DNA of 20,874 nucleotides from positions 1 to 20,874 of IMG/VR virus record IMGVR_UViG_3300005613_000487; one strand, 5' to 3'. Below, piece by piece: positions 14,001 through 20,810 of the stretch (the first letter of the stretch is position 1; each line of letters begins with the position of its first letter). The position numbers and the translations under genes were made by a program. This stretch comes from a virus. The notes beneath the pieces were generated by a model. That model did no database searches and was not told the origin of the DNA. It saw only the letters and a program-made list of their open reading frames with translations.

Positions 14001-14217
14001 CTTCTACACTTACATCGTATACGTGCTTGAAGAAGTTGTTGTTTGTTTTTGTTCCTGGTAGTAGGATGGTCTTGGTAAAGTCACTCGGTAGTGTTCCAAA
14101 ATCAAATATCTCCGTAGTATTATCACTGATGAGGATATTTTCGTCATCAAAGATGTCTAACGCACTACCACTTGCAATGAGTCTATACGTAAATGATTGT
14201 TTGGAGTTGAGTCCCAT
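11074..14217 (-). CDS. Tail hub N-terminal domain fused to seven poly-Thr-linked display domains
   Basis: 1047 residues. Residues about 1-325 are the N-terminal part of a tail hub/baseplate protein: FGTLPSDFTKTILLPGTKTN then NFFKHVYDVS, a YIQLTKVNLYENKYIESYEV strand pair, and a long region to ISGSVLNQPLP. After that come Thr-rich linkers and seven small domains at about 375-448, 471-545, 566-640, 660-751, 766-845, 864-956 and 969-1045. Most have one Cys about 10-20 residues in and one Cys at the end, suggesting a disulphide that closes each unit. Domains 2 and 3 are near copies; domains 4 and 6 are WYG-type (G.I.Y...LTN, WYG, IN.SGQI..WVDC). Likely trimeric or repeated decoration at the tail tip for host or polysaccharide binding. 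The start lies three bases after the previous stop, right after TGTTATAGGAT. Ends overlapping the glycosyltransferase gene. Confidence 0.65.
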   Translation of the reverse strand: MGLNSKQSFTYRLIASGSALDIFDDENILISDNTTEIFDFGTLPSDFTKTILLPGTKTNNNFFKHVYDVSVEDPFTFTTNQKVDAYFDFDGIIPLQGYIQLTKVNLYENKYIESYEVKLYGLLSSFAKEIRQSYLTDLSSLSSYNHTSSLANITGSWTGGLFGGDIVYPLVDYGQNIRYTGKPRDLGVNHCRGGLTVQDFKPALKTRRIWDAIFSGSGFTYSSSFIEDGNLDDTYVLLDRDKKYPVYNEQDLESFGVIKVGPESNSSGVDINLVPNTNRLLNWVAVQEDKDNSFIPNTSYSVKRQTNLTGRVKLVLNISGSVLNQPLPSTTTTTCPPFGPIIPPTGSTTTTSTTTSTTSTTSTTSTTSTTTIPQFTVLGGDTGTNSNSQIACGDDSNTIYTVIDNDSSGTVSTGDEIVGLSNGFLKIGENQYVELDTGIVLAPGLQNCSATTTTTTTTTTTTTSTTTTEAQRFTFNVTSTTTNFNDACAGIGSSIQVQGYEPEFEDNTFFFLAGTNNFIEEGFLSNEGEYVASIQNSNVIDMTLCSSITTTTTTSTTTTTTTEAPRYLFSVTSTTTNFNDACNGVGSSINVEGYEPEFEDNTFFFLAGTNNFIEEGFLSNSGEYVASIQNSNVIDMSLCSSLTTTTTTTTTTTTTTLPPSTQVFSNQLEGDGGITSCQDQSILQYLIYLSGTGKSVETSACIGEIVYDNLSLTNVFVGQSLWYGVSDDIDPQVRYYVQINNSGQIIDWVDCNATTTTTTTTTAAPLTEFTFDLGTTAYEACNSPASSSVLYADSLTTNEMLFTDAQGNNVWFNDSGYTVLSTGGNYYNVGGPSFSTLQDNGTTCPAVTTTTTTTSTTTTTTIPGIQHEVNTTQDAGSLTSGDACSSITTGNIYSNRANVESIIVGDILYSNDLLTNAWNGGNGSTGKWYGLSNTAGQSEYAMRIDIGGEVKEIVDCSSTTTTTTTTIATEAFSGIAYDASDGNTACSNYPSFDIYYGNNSSWLNVTRIYTNSAGTNFAPPGFYADGTYVHEVVNQGLVIQTAICGGI
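12298..12807 (-). repeat. Tandem duplicated display domain with Thr linker between copies
   Basis: Two 78-residue units (about 12573-12807 and 12298-12522) with a poly-Thr linker in between. By eye about 68 of 78 residues are identical, including the shared block EPEFEDNTFFFLAGTNNFIE. The DNA differs at many third positions (for example in the block for FLSN.GEYVASIQN), so the copies are not recent and the protein sequence has been held constant. Confidence 0.8.
13102..13230 (-). repeat. Thr-rich linker repeat with proline-rich insert
   Basis: About 43 codons: TTTTTC, a PPFGPIIPPTG hinge, then a long run of Thr with regularly spaced Ser (STTSTTSTTSTTT). Joins the hub part to the display array in the 1047-aa protein. 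On the plus strand GTACTTGTA-type units recur every nine bases here, the most regular DNA repeat in the window. Confidence 0.75.
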
Positions 14218-14220
14218 ATC

Positions 14221-15369
14221 CTATAACACAAGTTTATACGGTACTCCCCATCTAAATTGTAGGGTATACTGTATGAGTTTATTTACTTGTCCTGTTTTGA
14301 AGGTTAGGTTAGATGTCTGTATTGTTAGTGGTCGTAGTTGTTCTTCACCTGACAATATGTCATATATCCAATATATTTCATCACTTACCAACATCTGTTT
14401 GAAGAGTTCGTTGTAATCTTCACTTACATAGTCGGTATTTACCACCATCGTTTGGTCTGTATCTATCAGGTAGTTCTGTGTTTGACTTTCGTATTGTTCG
14501 TATGAGAACGTCCCACCTTCCCACTGTCCTAATTGTGGTTGGTATTGTTGTCTACTCACGTTGAAGGTCTGTCTACTGACTAAATTGAAGTTGAAGTAGT
14601 CAAACGTTCCGTATCTATTCTTGTATTTTACTCGTATGGGGTCATATTTCCTCGTACACTCACGATCGTATGTAATTGGTAGTCCAAGTGGGGTTGTAGA
14701 TTGAAACGCCTGTACGGTCAAAGTATCGGTGTTTGTAGGGGTAAGTGTAATCTTCTGTATTTGTTCACTTGTACTTTGTGAACCACTTACTGTATAATCT
14801 GTTGTACCACTATCGTCTATGACCCTTACTTTATCAGGGTTTACACCATCTATGTTTTGTGAGTATACATAAATGTCTATTTGGTCTCCATCGTTGAATG
14901 ATTGTGTATCAGGCCCGTCTGTTAGTAGTGGGTAGTGTGGTGTTTTGAGTGTTATACTCTCGTTTATACTTTCTCCCCATAGTCCATATCCATCTATTAC
15001 TAGTCTTGTACTTGATTGTACGTGAGAACTTGTGACGAAGTTATTGGACGAGTCCCTATACCCGTAGTATGTATCTAACGCGTAGTAGTATACTTGTGAG
15101 GGGTTTTCTTGTACTGATTGAGTAAAGAGTGAGTTGATGACCTTACTTACATCAAATATACCTGTGTTAGATTGGTTAGGGTATTTAGCAAATGTAAAGT
15201 TAGGTACTGACCCTTGATTAGTTGACCCACCTTGCCAGTAGTATAAATCACCGAAATATTGGAATGAACCCGTAGCAGTTATACTTGTGTCTGTCTCTTC
15301 TACCGAGAATACGATAGGTGATTGTGAAAGTGATACTGTTGTGGGTTGTTGTTTTATACTATACGCCAT
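14221..15369 (-). CDS. Tail tip/baseplate structural protein
   Basis: 382 residues, beta-rich. The N-terminal third (IKQQPTTVSLSQSPIVFSVE, later NTGIFDVSKVINSLF) and the C-terminal third (YKNRYGTFDYFNFNLVSRQT, then NELFKQMLVSDEIYWIYDIL and LRPLTIQTS) match, from memory, a protein that stands just before the hub gene in phages of Bacteroidetes. In that setting it is probably a distal tail or baseplate component linking tube and hub. The middle (about 120-235) looks like one or two immunoglobulin-like beta domains. It starts after a 52-base gap holding a TGTTATA motif and has no strong ribosome site; its stop is three bases before the next ATG. Exact function unverified. Confidence 0.55.
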   Translation of the reverse strand: MAYSIKQQPTTVSLSQSPIVFSVEETDTSITATGSFQYFGDLYYWQGGSTNQGSVPNFTFAKYPNQSNTGIFDVSKVINSLFTQSVQENPSQVYYYALDTYYGYRDSSNNFVTSSHVQSSTRLVIDGYGLWGESINESITLKTPHYPLLTDGPDTQSFNDGDQIDIYVYSQNIDGVNPDKVRVIDDSGTTDYTVSGSQSTSEQIQKITLTPTNTDTLTVQAFQSTTPLGLPITYDRECTRKYDPIRVKYKNRYGTFDYFNFNLVSRQTFNVSRQQYQPQLGQWEGGTFSYEQYESQTQNYLIDTDQTMVVNTDYVSEDYNELFKQMLVSDEIYWIYDILSGEEQLRPLTIQTSNLTFKTGQVNKLIQYTLQFRWGVPYKLVL

Positions 15370-15388
15370 AGTCCGTGTGGTTTCTTAC

Positions 15389-15395
15389 TATAACA
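15389..15395 (-). promoter_or_regulatory. TGTTATA motif before the tail tip operon
   Basis: Minus strand GGTGTGTTATAGTAAGAAAC, 20 bases before the ATG at 15369, in the only untranslated gap between 14.2 and 18.1 kb. TGTTATAGT is an extended -10-like match; no clear -35. It would give a transcript for the tail tip, hub and glycosyltransferase genes. Confidence 0.35.
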
Positions 15396-15421
15396 CACCA
15401 AATTTGTTTTCTAACGAAGGG

Positions 15422-15844
15422 TTAGGATGACTTAAACCCTGCACCTTGAAAGAATGTGTCTATATTCTCTGTCATAGGTTCAAGTAATTTGTCTATACCC
15501 TCTTGTTCCGCTAGTTCATCTAACGCAACTTGTAAGTTTTGGTCAGGGTCTTCCCATGCAATGTCTGCAAAGGGTCTAGCCTGCATTTTATAGGTTCCGT
15601 TGTGTACGAAGTATCCGTATCGTGCGTCATTTGGTGCTATTTCAAGAAGTATATCATATCCCTTCTCTTTCTTACGTACCATCTCGTTAGGTTTGTTGTT
15701 TCTAACGATTGCTGTAAGTAAGTTTCCTGTATCATACGCTCGTGAGGACTTGGTCTTTCTGTATTTTGGATAAGGTACACCAGGATATATAGCCTTGGCT
15801 GCTGACTTCTTGTATGCCTTTGCTACTTGTTCTAATGTCTTCAT
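15422..15844 (-). CDS. HK97 gp10-like head-tail joining / tail component protein
   Basis: 140 residues. The RYGYFVHNGTYKMQARPFAD segment near residues 75-94 is the hallmark of the HK97 gp10-like family (y..fvE.GT.km.ArPF), which acts at the head-tail interface or in tail completion. The N-terminal basic helix (KAYKKSAAKAIYPG) and the SRAYDTGNLLTAIV segment also fit. The ATG overlaps the stop of the preceding gene as TAATG, so it is translationally coupled to the neck gene, the usual context for this family. Length is normal. Confidence 0.7.
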   Translation of the reverse strand: MKTLEQVAKAYKKSAAKAIYPGVPYPKYRKTKSSRAYDTGNLLTAIVRNNKPNEMVRKKEKGYDILLEIAPNDARYGYFVHNGTYKMQARPFADIAWEDPDQNLQVALDELAEQEGIDKLLEPMTENIDTFFQGAGFKSS

Positions 15845-16371
15845 TAGTCAAAGAACTTAATGAGACACCTGTTCCTATCGTTGTGTACTCGTAAGGTAAA
15901 GTCTGCTGTAAATCCTGCTAACTTATTATCAAATCTGTCAAGGAATGGTGTATACGTTATAGATGTAATGATATCAAATCCACTTACCGACCTTGCAGTA
16001 TAGTTGGTTAGGTCATTTAGAATGCCAAGAGTATTAGCATGAATATCAACAACATCATCAGTACCGTAGAAAGGTATGTCTTGTTGGTTGTCTGTTCCTT
16101 CACTTTCGTTTGCGTTGTATTTTATCTTGTCTGCAACCAATAATTGTATCACGTAGTCTGTATAGCTTTCATCTACCGATAATGATGAAACAAATACATT
16201 ACCGAGTGGGTATATAGGGAAGGTTTCATCATCTAAATCAAATAAATCCCCTTGACTCACTCTTTCTATACTTGGATGTAAGTTCATCAAGTCCTTAAAG
16301 TAGTTGACTATGTTATAGTATAACGCGTAGTTAGTATCGGTATTCTTAAATATAGGATTCAGGTTACTCAT
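15844..16371 (-). CDS. Probable neck / tail completion protein
   Basis: 175 residues. It starts NLNPIFKNTDTNYALYYNIV, followed by DLMNLHPSIERVSQGDLFDL and FPIYPLGNVFVSSL, and ends with a beta-rich FTADFTLRVHNDRNRC segment. I recall the same pattern in connector clusters of phages of Bacteroidetes, between the head-tail adaptor and gp10-like genes or next to them. By position it should be a stopper or tail terminator protein. The start overlaps the adaptor stop (ATGA) and the stop overlaps the next start (TAATG). Role is inferred mainly from order. Confidence 0.5.
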   Translation of the reverse strand: MSNLNPIFKNTDTNYALYYNIVNYFKDLMNLHPSIERVSQGDLFDLDDETFPIYPLGNVFVSSLSVDESYTDYVIQLLVADKIKYNANESEGTDNQQDIPFYGTDDVVDIHANTLGILNDLTNYTARSVSGFDIITSITYTPFLDRFDNKLAGFTADFTLRVHNDRNRCLIKFFD

Positions 16372-16883
16372 AGGTTGATGCCACTGAAGTACTGATTACT
16401 TTGGTCAGGATATACTTGTGTTGAGTTTCCTACTGACTCCAAGAACTCTGGTAGTTCGTTTGAGTATGCAATAAGGAAGTCCTGAAGCCTCGTTGCATAA
16501 TACTCTGCGTTATCACTTGCTTTACCTTGTAAGTAGTCCAACTCATTCTTTGATGGTGCTACTGATGTTTCTGATTGGTGTTTTTGTGCTCCTGCACTCT
16601 TGAATTGTATACTAGCAAATGGTATGTATTCTGTACACGCGTACCAGATAAGAGTTGGTTTGATATATTCAGTCATCAACTCACTATATCTCCCTGTAAA
16701 TCCTGTACCGTTAGTTATATCGTCTTGTAGTTTGTTGTATAGTACTGTACCGATAAGGTTGAGTATATATTTTTCTTGTGCCGTTCTTACAAAAGGTAGT
16801 AATTGGTCTGCATCAACTGCTCCACCGAGTGGTGAGGTCTTTATGATGTCGTTTCGTGTAATAAATAATGCAAAGGCACTCAT
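16368..16883 (-). CDS. Head-tail adaptor (gp6-like connector; DUF6712-like)
   Basis: 171 residues, mostly helical. The N-terminus (ALFITRNDIIKTSPLGGAVD, then QLLPFVRTAQEKYILNLIGT) and the YIKPTLIWYACTEYIPFASI segment resemble the DUF6712 family from phages of Bacteroidetes, which occupies the connector position directly after the portal. Such adaptors form a ring of twelve or so subunits below the portal. The ATG overlaps the portal stop by four bases (ATGA). Family name is from memory. Confidence 0.6.
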   Translation of the reverse strand: MSAFALFITRNDIIKTSPLGGAVDADQLLPFVRTAQEKYILNLIGTVLYNKLQDDITNGTGFTGRYSELMTEYIKPTLIWYACTEYIPFASIQFKSAGAQKHQSETSVAPSKNELDYLQGKASDNAEYYATRLQDFLIAYSNELPEFLESVGNSTQVYPDQSNQYFSGINL

Positions 16884-18139
16884 AATATCTCGTATTCTTC
16901 TGATGAGAATGCTTTAGAAGGGTTTAGTAGTAGTTCTTCTTCTAATTGTTCTTCATCTTGGGTTTCTGTGTTTATCATCGCGTCATTTACATCCTCTTCT
17001 ACCTCTTCTACTGTTTGGTCTGTATCTTCTGCGGTGTCTGATAATATAACAAGTGGTGTTAGTTGTTCTATATACAAATCTCTTTCTCCGTACCCACCTT
17101 CAAGTAACGCGTAGTATAACGCGTCTAACACTAATGACTGAAAGGGTTGTATCGTCATCGTTTGGAAGATGGAGTATGCTGTCTTCATCTCCTCTGACTG
17201 ACTACTAAATCCGTTGTTAGCAGTTCGTATACCGAATAACAGAGGACTTACTATTCGGTGAGCTACTAATATCCTGTCTTGTGCATATTCTGCTACATAT
17301 TGGTATTTCTCGTGTAGGTTCTCTACTTGTATACTTTCTACTGTTGGTGCTGCCTCTTTATCATCGTTGAAACTTACCATAAACCTACCAGCGTTCTTTG
17401 TACCTGTGAACTTGTGTTCTATCATATTCTCTATGACATCTCGTTCTTCGGGTGCAGGTACTCCATTGTTCAGGTTTACCATAACAAGTGGTAAGAACCC
17501 GTTTTCTATGTTGTTTATGTGTAAGTTAGATAGTTCTGCTTCTACTTGTGAGAATTGTAACGCACTTATCCAATCAGGTAGTGAGTAATAAAATCTGTTC
17601 GGTTCGTATTCTTTGATGTATAGTATCTCTCGTTCTTCTGTACTTGTGGCAAACGCAGGTATCTTTATCTTTTGTTTCTGTTTCCTCATATCACTCCAAT
17701 CCGTACAGTAGTAGTAGTTTTCTACTTGTGGAGTCATCGTTATCTTCTCTGCTCGTAGTAGTTGTACTGGTATGTGAGAGAGTTTGACTATCTTTGTATG
17801 TTCTTTATTCCACTTGACCTGCCATGCAGCATTACCATATAGTTTTAGGTCAAAGAATACCTTTCGTAGTTCATCACCCTTGACTAATCGTTGTAGTTGT
17901 GGTGAAAACTCTTCATCGTTTGTTGCTAACCCTTTTCCGTATAATAAGTCAGCAGTTCCGTCTATACAGGCTGCGTTCGTTGTAGATGTGTTATACGCGT
18001 CTGTAAGTTTTTCGTAGTAGTCATCTTGACTTTCTATACCAATCGGTATCCAATCGTACCTTGTCTTTGTATCTTCTTTGATATCAGGTACGTCTTGACG
18101 AGTTAGTTGTAGGACGGATAGGTTCTTGTTTTTTTTCAT
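16880..18139 (-). CDS. Portal protein
   Basis: 419 residues. Features of phage portals: NAACIDGTADLLYGKGLATN near the N-terminus, DLKLYGNAAWQVKW, KLSHIPVQLLRAEKI, a YIKEYEPNRFYYSLPDWISA stretch, then the helical stem/wing region around IENMIEHKFTG and the RIVSPLLFGIRTANNGFSSQ crown segment. The C-terminal 60 residues are strongly acidic (EEVEEDVNDA, EEQLEEELL), perhaps contacting scaffold or protease. The portal forms the DNA entry ring of the capsid and binds terminase. ATG at 18139 overlaps the preceding stop (ATGA). Size is on the small side for the class but complete. Confidence 0.8.
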   Translation of the reverse strand: MKKNKNLSVLQLTRQDVPDIKEDTKTRYDWIPIGIESQDDYYEKLTDAYNTSTTNAACIDGTADLLYGKGLATNDEEFSPQLQRLVKGDELRKVFFDLKLYGNAAWQVKWNKEHTKIVKLSHIPVQLLRAEKITMTPQVENYYYCTDWSDMRKQKQKIKIPAFATSTEEREILYIKEYEPNRFYYSLPDWISALQFSQVEAELSNLHINNIENGFLPLVMVNLNNGVPAPEERDVIENMIEHKFTGTKNAGRFMVSFNDDKEAAPTVESIQVENLHEKYQYVAEYAQDRILVAHRIVSPLLFGIRTANNGFSSQSEEMKTAYSIFQTMTIQPFQSLVLDALYYALLEGGYGERDLYIEQLTPLVILSDTAEDTDQTVEEVEEDVNDAMINTETQDEEQLEEELLLNPSKAFSSEEYEIL

Positions 18140-18486
18140 AAGATTATGTACTCATTTGCGCTGATTGAGGAGGAGTAGTTGTTTCGTTGTGTTTTATATT
18201 CTGTTTTATCTATACTTTGTGAACCGAACACTTGTATAGTTCCTCTCCATATTGTAGTATCGTTGTCTTGTATTGTTGCTCTATATTCTGTGCCTTCTGA
18301 ACCTGATATACTTGCAGTAAATTCAAGTAGGTTTTCGTAAGGTGTAAAAGTATAGCTACCTGATAGGTCTACTGAACTTGTTACGAGGGTATACATATTC
18401 TCTAACTCCAAAGTTAGGTTTCCTGAACCTGTATCCTCTGTTCGTATTGCAAATCCGTCTGTTTGTGATGTATAGTAGGTCAGCAT
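18136..18486 (-). CDS. Small beta-rich structural protein of unknown function (116 aa)
   Basis: 116 residues, predicted beta-sandwich: alternating short strands (GNLTLELENMYTLVTSSVDL, SYTFTPYENLLEFTASISGS, YRATIQDNDTTIWRGTIQVF), no cysteine, no membrane segment. Similar small genes stand next to portal or connector genes in phages of Bacteroidetes, function unknown to me. It starts the coupled connector cassette after the terminator at 18543-18576 and a TGTTATA motif at 18508-18514, so it probably begins a separate transcript. No strong ribosome binding site before ATG 18486. Confidence 0.6.
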   Translation of the reverse strand: MLTYYTSQTDGFAIRTEDTGSGNLTLELENMYTLVTSSVDLSGSYTFTPYENLLEFTASISGSEGTEYRATIQDNDTTIWRGTIQVFGSQSIDKTEYKTQRNNYSSSISANEYIIL

Positions 18487-18507
18487 AGCGTGTAAAGTTG
18501 TCTATAC

Positions 18508-18514
18508 TATAACA
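18508..18514 (-). promoter_or_regulatory. TGTTATA motif before the portal/connector operon, within an inverted repeat
   Basis: Minus strand GTTGTTATAGTATAGACAAC, with GTTGT and ACAAC at its two ends as a short inverted repeat, 22 bases before ATG 18486 and just after the terminator. TGTTATAGT is an extended -10-like match. Position between a terminator and a gene start makes this the best placed of the motif copies. Confidence 0.4.
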
Positions 18515-18542
18515 ACTTACCTCGTATTTTTCTATTGGGTAT

Positions 18543-18576
18543 AAAAAAACCCACCCCGGAGGATTGAGGTGGGTTT
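18543..18576 (-). terminator. Rho-independent terminator after the capsid/tail tube genes
   Basis: On the minus strand a 9-bp stem AAACCCACC/GGTGGGTTT with a 12-base loop, followed by a run of seven T. It lies 24 bases after the stop of the tail tube gene. It should end the scaffold-capsid-tail tube transcript, giving these abundant proteins their own mRNA apart from the portal operon. Confidence 0.85.
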
Positions 18577-18600
18577 GTTGTGGTGTGTGAAAGTTCGTGC

Positions 18601-19140
18601 TTACGAAGGAACTATTGTAGGTGGAGTTATACCTGCAAACGGGTCATCAGCAGTACTACCACTAATGAATGATGCGGGGTTCTTTTCTTCACCTGTCATG
18701 GTTATAGAATATCCATATAAATCACCAAGTGCTGCTCCTGTTTGGATTGTACCTGCGGTGAGGTCACATCCTTCTGCTAAACCTGCTATGAGTGATTCAC
18801 CGTTCTTTGTATGAACGATGATTTGTGGTCTACCCTTTGCTAAAAGTTTTAGTTGGGTAGTCATCTCGTTAGTTAGTTTTTTGAGATTTAGGGTTAGTTC
18901 TTGGCTATAGAATGTTGTTCCATTTTCCCTTGACGAATTAACAGTTTCTGTATAAGCACTTGTACCTTTCAGTTCGTAGTAGTAAACTGTTGAGCCTGAA
19001 GGTAGTGCAGTCACCAAGTCATCACTGTCTTGTGTGAATGAACCTGTTGAGTAGTTGATGAAATAAACTCCTTGTAATCCACCAATACTTTCCTTGCAAA
19101 CCTCTTGTCTACCTGCTGTTAAGTTACATGTTGTGCTCAT
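18601..19140 (-). CDS. Probable major tail tube protein
   Basis: 179 residues. The pattern LTAGRQEVCKESIGGLQGVY at the start, YYYELKGTSAYTETVN, FYSQELTLNLKKLTNEMTTQ, and the ending DLYGYSITMTGEEKNPASFI matches, from memory, tail tube proteins of phages of Bacteroidetes (C..+.GGl..vy, tube beta-sandwich, then GD..Gy.lt..g.E..pA). This protein polymerises into the hollow tail tube. It has an AGGATA site before the ATG at 19140 and sits directly after the capsid gene, ending just before a strong terminator, as expected for an abundant virion protein. Placement before the portal is unusual. Alternative: capsid decoration protein. Confidence 0.6.
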   Translation of the reverse strand: MSTTCNLTAGRQEVCKESIGGLQGVYFINYSTGSFTQDSDDLVTALPSGSTVYYYELKGTSAYTETVNSSRENGTTFYSQELTLNLKKLTNEMTTQLKLLAKGRPQIIVHTKNGESLIAGLAEGCDLTAGTIQTGAALGDLYGYSITMTGEEKNPASFISGSTADDPFAGITPPTIVPS

Positions 19141-19162
19141 GGTTGTATCCTGTTAATGGTTA

Positions 19163-20128
19163 TTAGTATGCTCCGTAGTAAACGATGTCTTTACCGATTG
19201 CGAATTGTGTACCGGCAGTATATCGCATGATGACACGGAAGTTCTGTGAACCATCCAAGTCAGCCATATCCAATACTTTGACCTCGTTGTAATCACTCAT
19301 TAGTCCTGTACCGAAGAACAAGTTTGATTTCTGTGCTGCTACAATCTTGTTAGCGGATAAACCAGGTGCGTGTACGATTTCAATACCGTTGAAGTTGTAT
19401 GGTTTCTCACCTACGTTAAGTTGGTTGTTGAATGACCCTACGTTCGTTTGTCCTGCAAGTGCTTCTTGGTATGCCTTAGCTACGTTTGTAGAAGCGTAGA
19501 TAAGTAAGTCTTCTTTACCGAATACTGTATCAGGGATTGTTTGGTATACACCGTTGAGTGTGTCAATTACATTTGATGATGTTACTGAACCTGAAATGAT
19601 TGCTCCATCAAGTTGTGCTGCTAATACATCGTCTGCTCCACCTGCTGCAACTGATGCAGAAAATGCAGTTTCAAATCCACCAAATTCACCGTTAGTAGAA
19701 GCAGAACCTTGCCAGATAGAAATTTCTGTTGCTTCTGCTACTTTACCACCTACATACGAAATGAGGTAGTCAGTGAAGGATTGTGGGATATTATCAAATG
19801 CAGAAAATCCAAGTGATAGTGCTTCCCAAGACTGAACGAAGTTCTGCTTGCAAAGTTCTAGGTTTACTTGTAGTTCCTTTGGTTCAAGGATTCGTTCACT
19901 TACTGCGACTGAACCACTTGTTGCGAAGTCACAGGATGCGTCTTGTACAATACCTGACACATCAAGTTTCTCCATTACTTGTCTGTATTTTACGTTAGGG
20001 ACGATTGTTACTAACTCATTATCAAGTGTTTTAGCACTCAACAATGCAGCTGCAACGTAGTCACCTGCAAATTCACCTGCGTACGTAGTAGTTACGGTAG
20101 GTAAACTCATATTTTGTTGTTTTTTCAT
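19163..20128 (-). CDS. Major capsid protein
   Basis: 321 residues, HK97-fold type by context and composition. N-terminal YAGEFAGDYVAAALLSAKTL, LEPKELQVNLELCKQNFVQS, then FTDYLISYVGGKVAEATEIS with WQGSAS, a Gly/Ala/Ser-rich middle, LLIYASTNVAKAYQEALAG, FNGIEIVHAPGLSANKIVAA, and FRVIMRYTAGTQFAIGKDIV at the end. This arrangement is typical of marine phage major capsid proteins. The ATG at 20128 has AAGGAGA five bases upstream, one of the best ribosome sites here, in line with high expression. Lies between the scaffold-like gene and the tail tube gene. There is no obvious prodomain, so the protease may act on the scaffold. Confidence 0.8.
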   Translation of the reverse strand: MKKQQNMSLPTVTTTYAGEFAGDYVAAALLSAKTLDNELVTIVPNVKYRQVMEKLDVSGIVQDASCDFATSGSVAVSERILEPKELQVNLELCKQNFVQSWEALSLGFSAFDNIPQSFTDYLISYVGGKVAEATEISIWQGSASTNGEFGGFETAFSASVAAGGADDVLAAQLDGAIISGSVTSSNVIDTLNGVYQTIPDTVFGKEDLLIYASTNVAKAYQEALAGQTNVGSFNNQLNVGEKPYNFNGIEIVHAPGLSANKIVAAQKSNLFFGTGLMSDYNEVKVLDMADLDGSQNFRVIMRYTAGTQFAIGKDIVYYGAY

Positions 20129-20151
20129 TTGTGTCTCCTTAAAATGATTTG

Positions 20152-20781
20152 TTAGTTATATAGTTTTGCCAATACTCTCTCGTGTGCTGACATTACTCTA
20201 TTTGGGTTAGTAGTTTTACCGAAGGTCTTACGTGACATCTCAACAGGTGCTCCTGTTAGTTTATCATCATCTTCCTCTTCTTCCATTTCTTCTTCTACTG
20301 GTTCTTCCATTAGCTTCTTCTCAATCTCTTCAAGACGATAAGTCATTTCTTCAAGTTTCTTTTCAAGAGTAGAAACTTTATCTTCTTCTTCCTCTTGTGC
20401 TTCCACTTCTTCTGTCTCCTCTGTCTCAAATTCAACTGTGTTTGCTTCTGGTTCATCAGTAGTATTAGGTAGTGGTTCTACCTCTTTTGTCTCGGCTTGT
20501 AGTTCTTCAACAGGTTCACGCTCTGTGATTCTGCCTTCTTCTACGATAATGATAAACCGTACCTCGTTTCCTTCTTCGTCACGTAGGGTAAGTGTATGTT
20601 CGCCAGCAGGTGCAGGTGATTTCTCACCATCTTCACCAACGACCTCTACAGGTTCTCCTACATCAAAGGAAGGACTTTCTAATACTGTTCCATCATCAAG
20701 ACGAGCAAAAGCAAGATTGACTTCCTCTTTCTTTACGGAAAGAAGTGTCATTATTTTACTTAATACTGTGTCTGAATTCAT
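20152..20781 (-). CDS. Acidic coiled-coil scaffolding-like protein
   Basis: 209 residues with an extremely acidic middle (runs such as EEVEAQEEEEDK and EEEMEEEEDDD), a predicted coiled coil (about 134-165, KVSTLEKKLEEMTYRLEEIE), and a basic C-terminus (MSRKTFGKTTNPNRVMSAHE, then RVLAKLYN). The N-terminal 80 residues are a small beta-rich unit (SPAPAGEHTLTLRDEEGNEV). Coiled coil plus basic end directly before the major capsid gene is the usual form of a head scaffolding protein. The ATG at 20781 has an AGGAG site seven bases upstream. It would be the natural substrate of the prohead protease at 2322-3530. Confidence 0.6.
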   Translation of the reverse strand: MNSDTVLSKIMTLLSVKKEEVNLAFARLDDGTVLESPSFDVGEPVEVVGEDGEKSPAPAGEHTLTLRDEEGNEVRFIIIVEEGRITEREPVEELQAETKEVEPLPNTTDEPEANTVEFETEETEEVEAQEEEEDKVSTLEKKLEEMTYRLEEIEKKLMEEPVEEEMEEEEDDDKLTGAPVEMSRKTFGKTTNPNRVMSAHERVLAKLYN

Positions 20782-20810
20782 AGTTGTCTCCTATGGGTTA
20801 TTGTTTCTGT

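Noticed and set aside
5258-14217. Phase variation by slippage in the Thr tracts, or a diversity-generating retroelement acting on the display genes
   Set aside because: Thr codons are mixed, so no long pure repeat exists for slippage, and unit changes would stay in frame. No reverse transcriptase or template/variable repeat pair was seen in the window.
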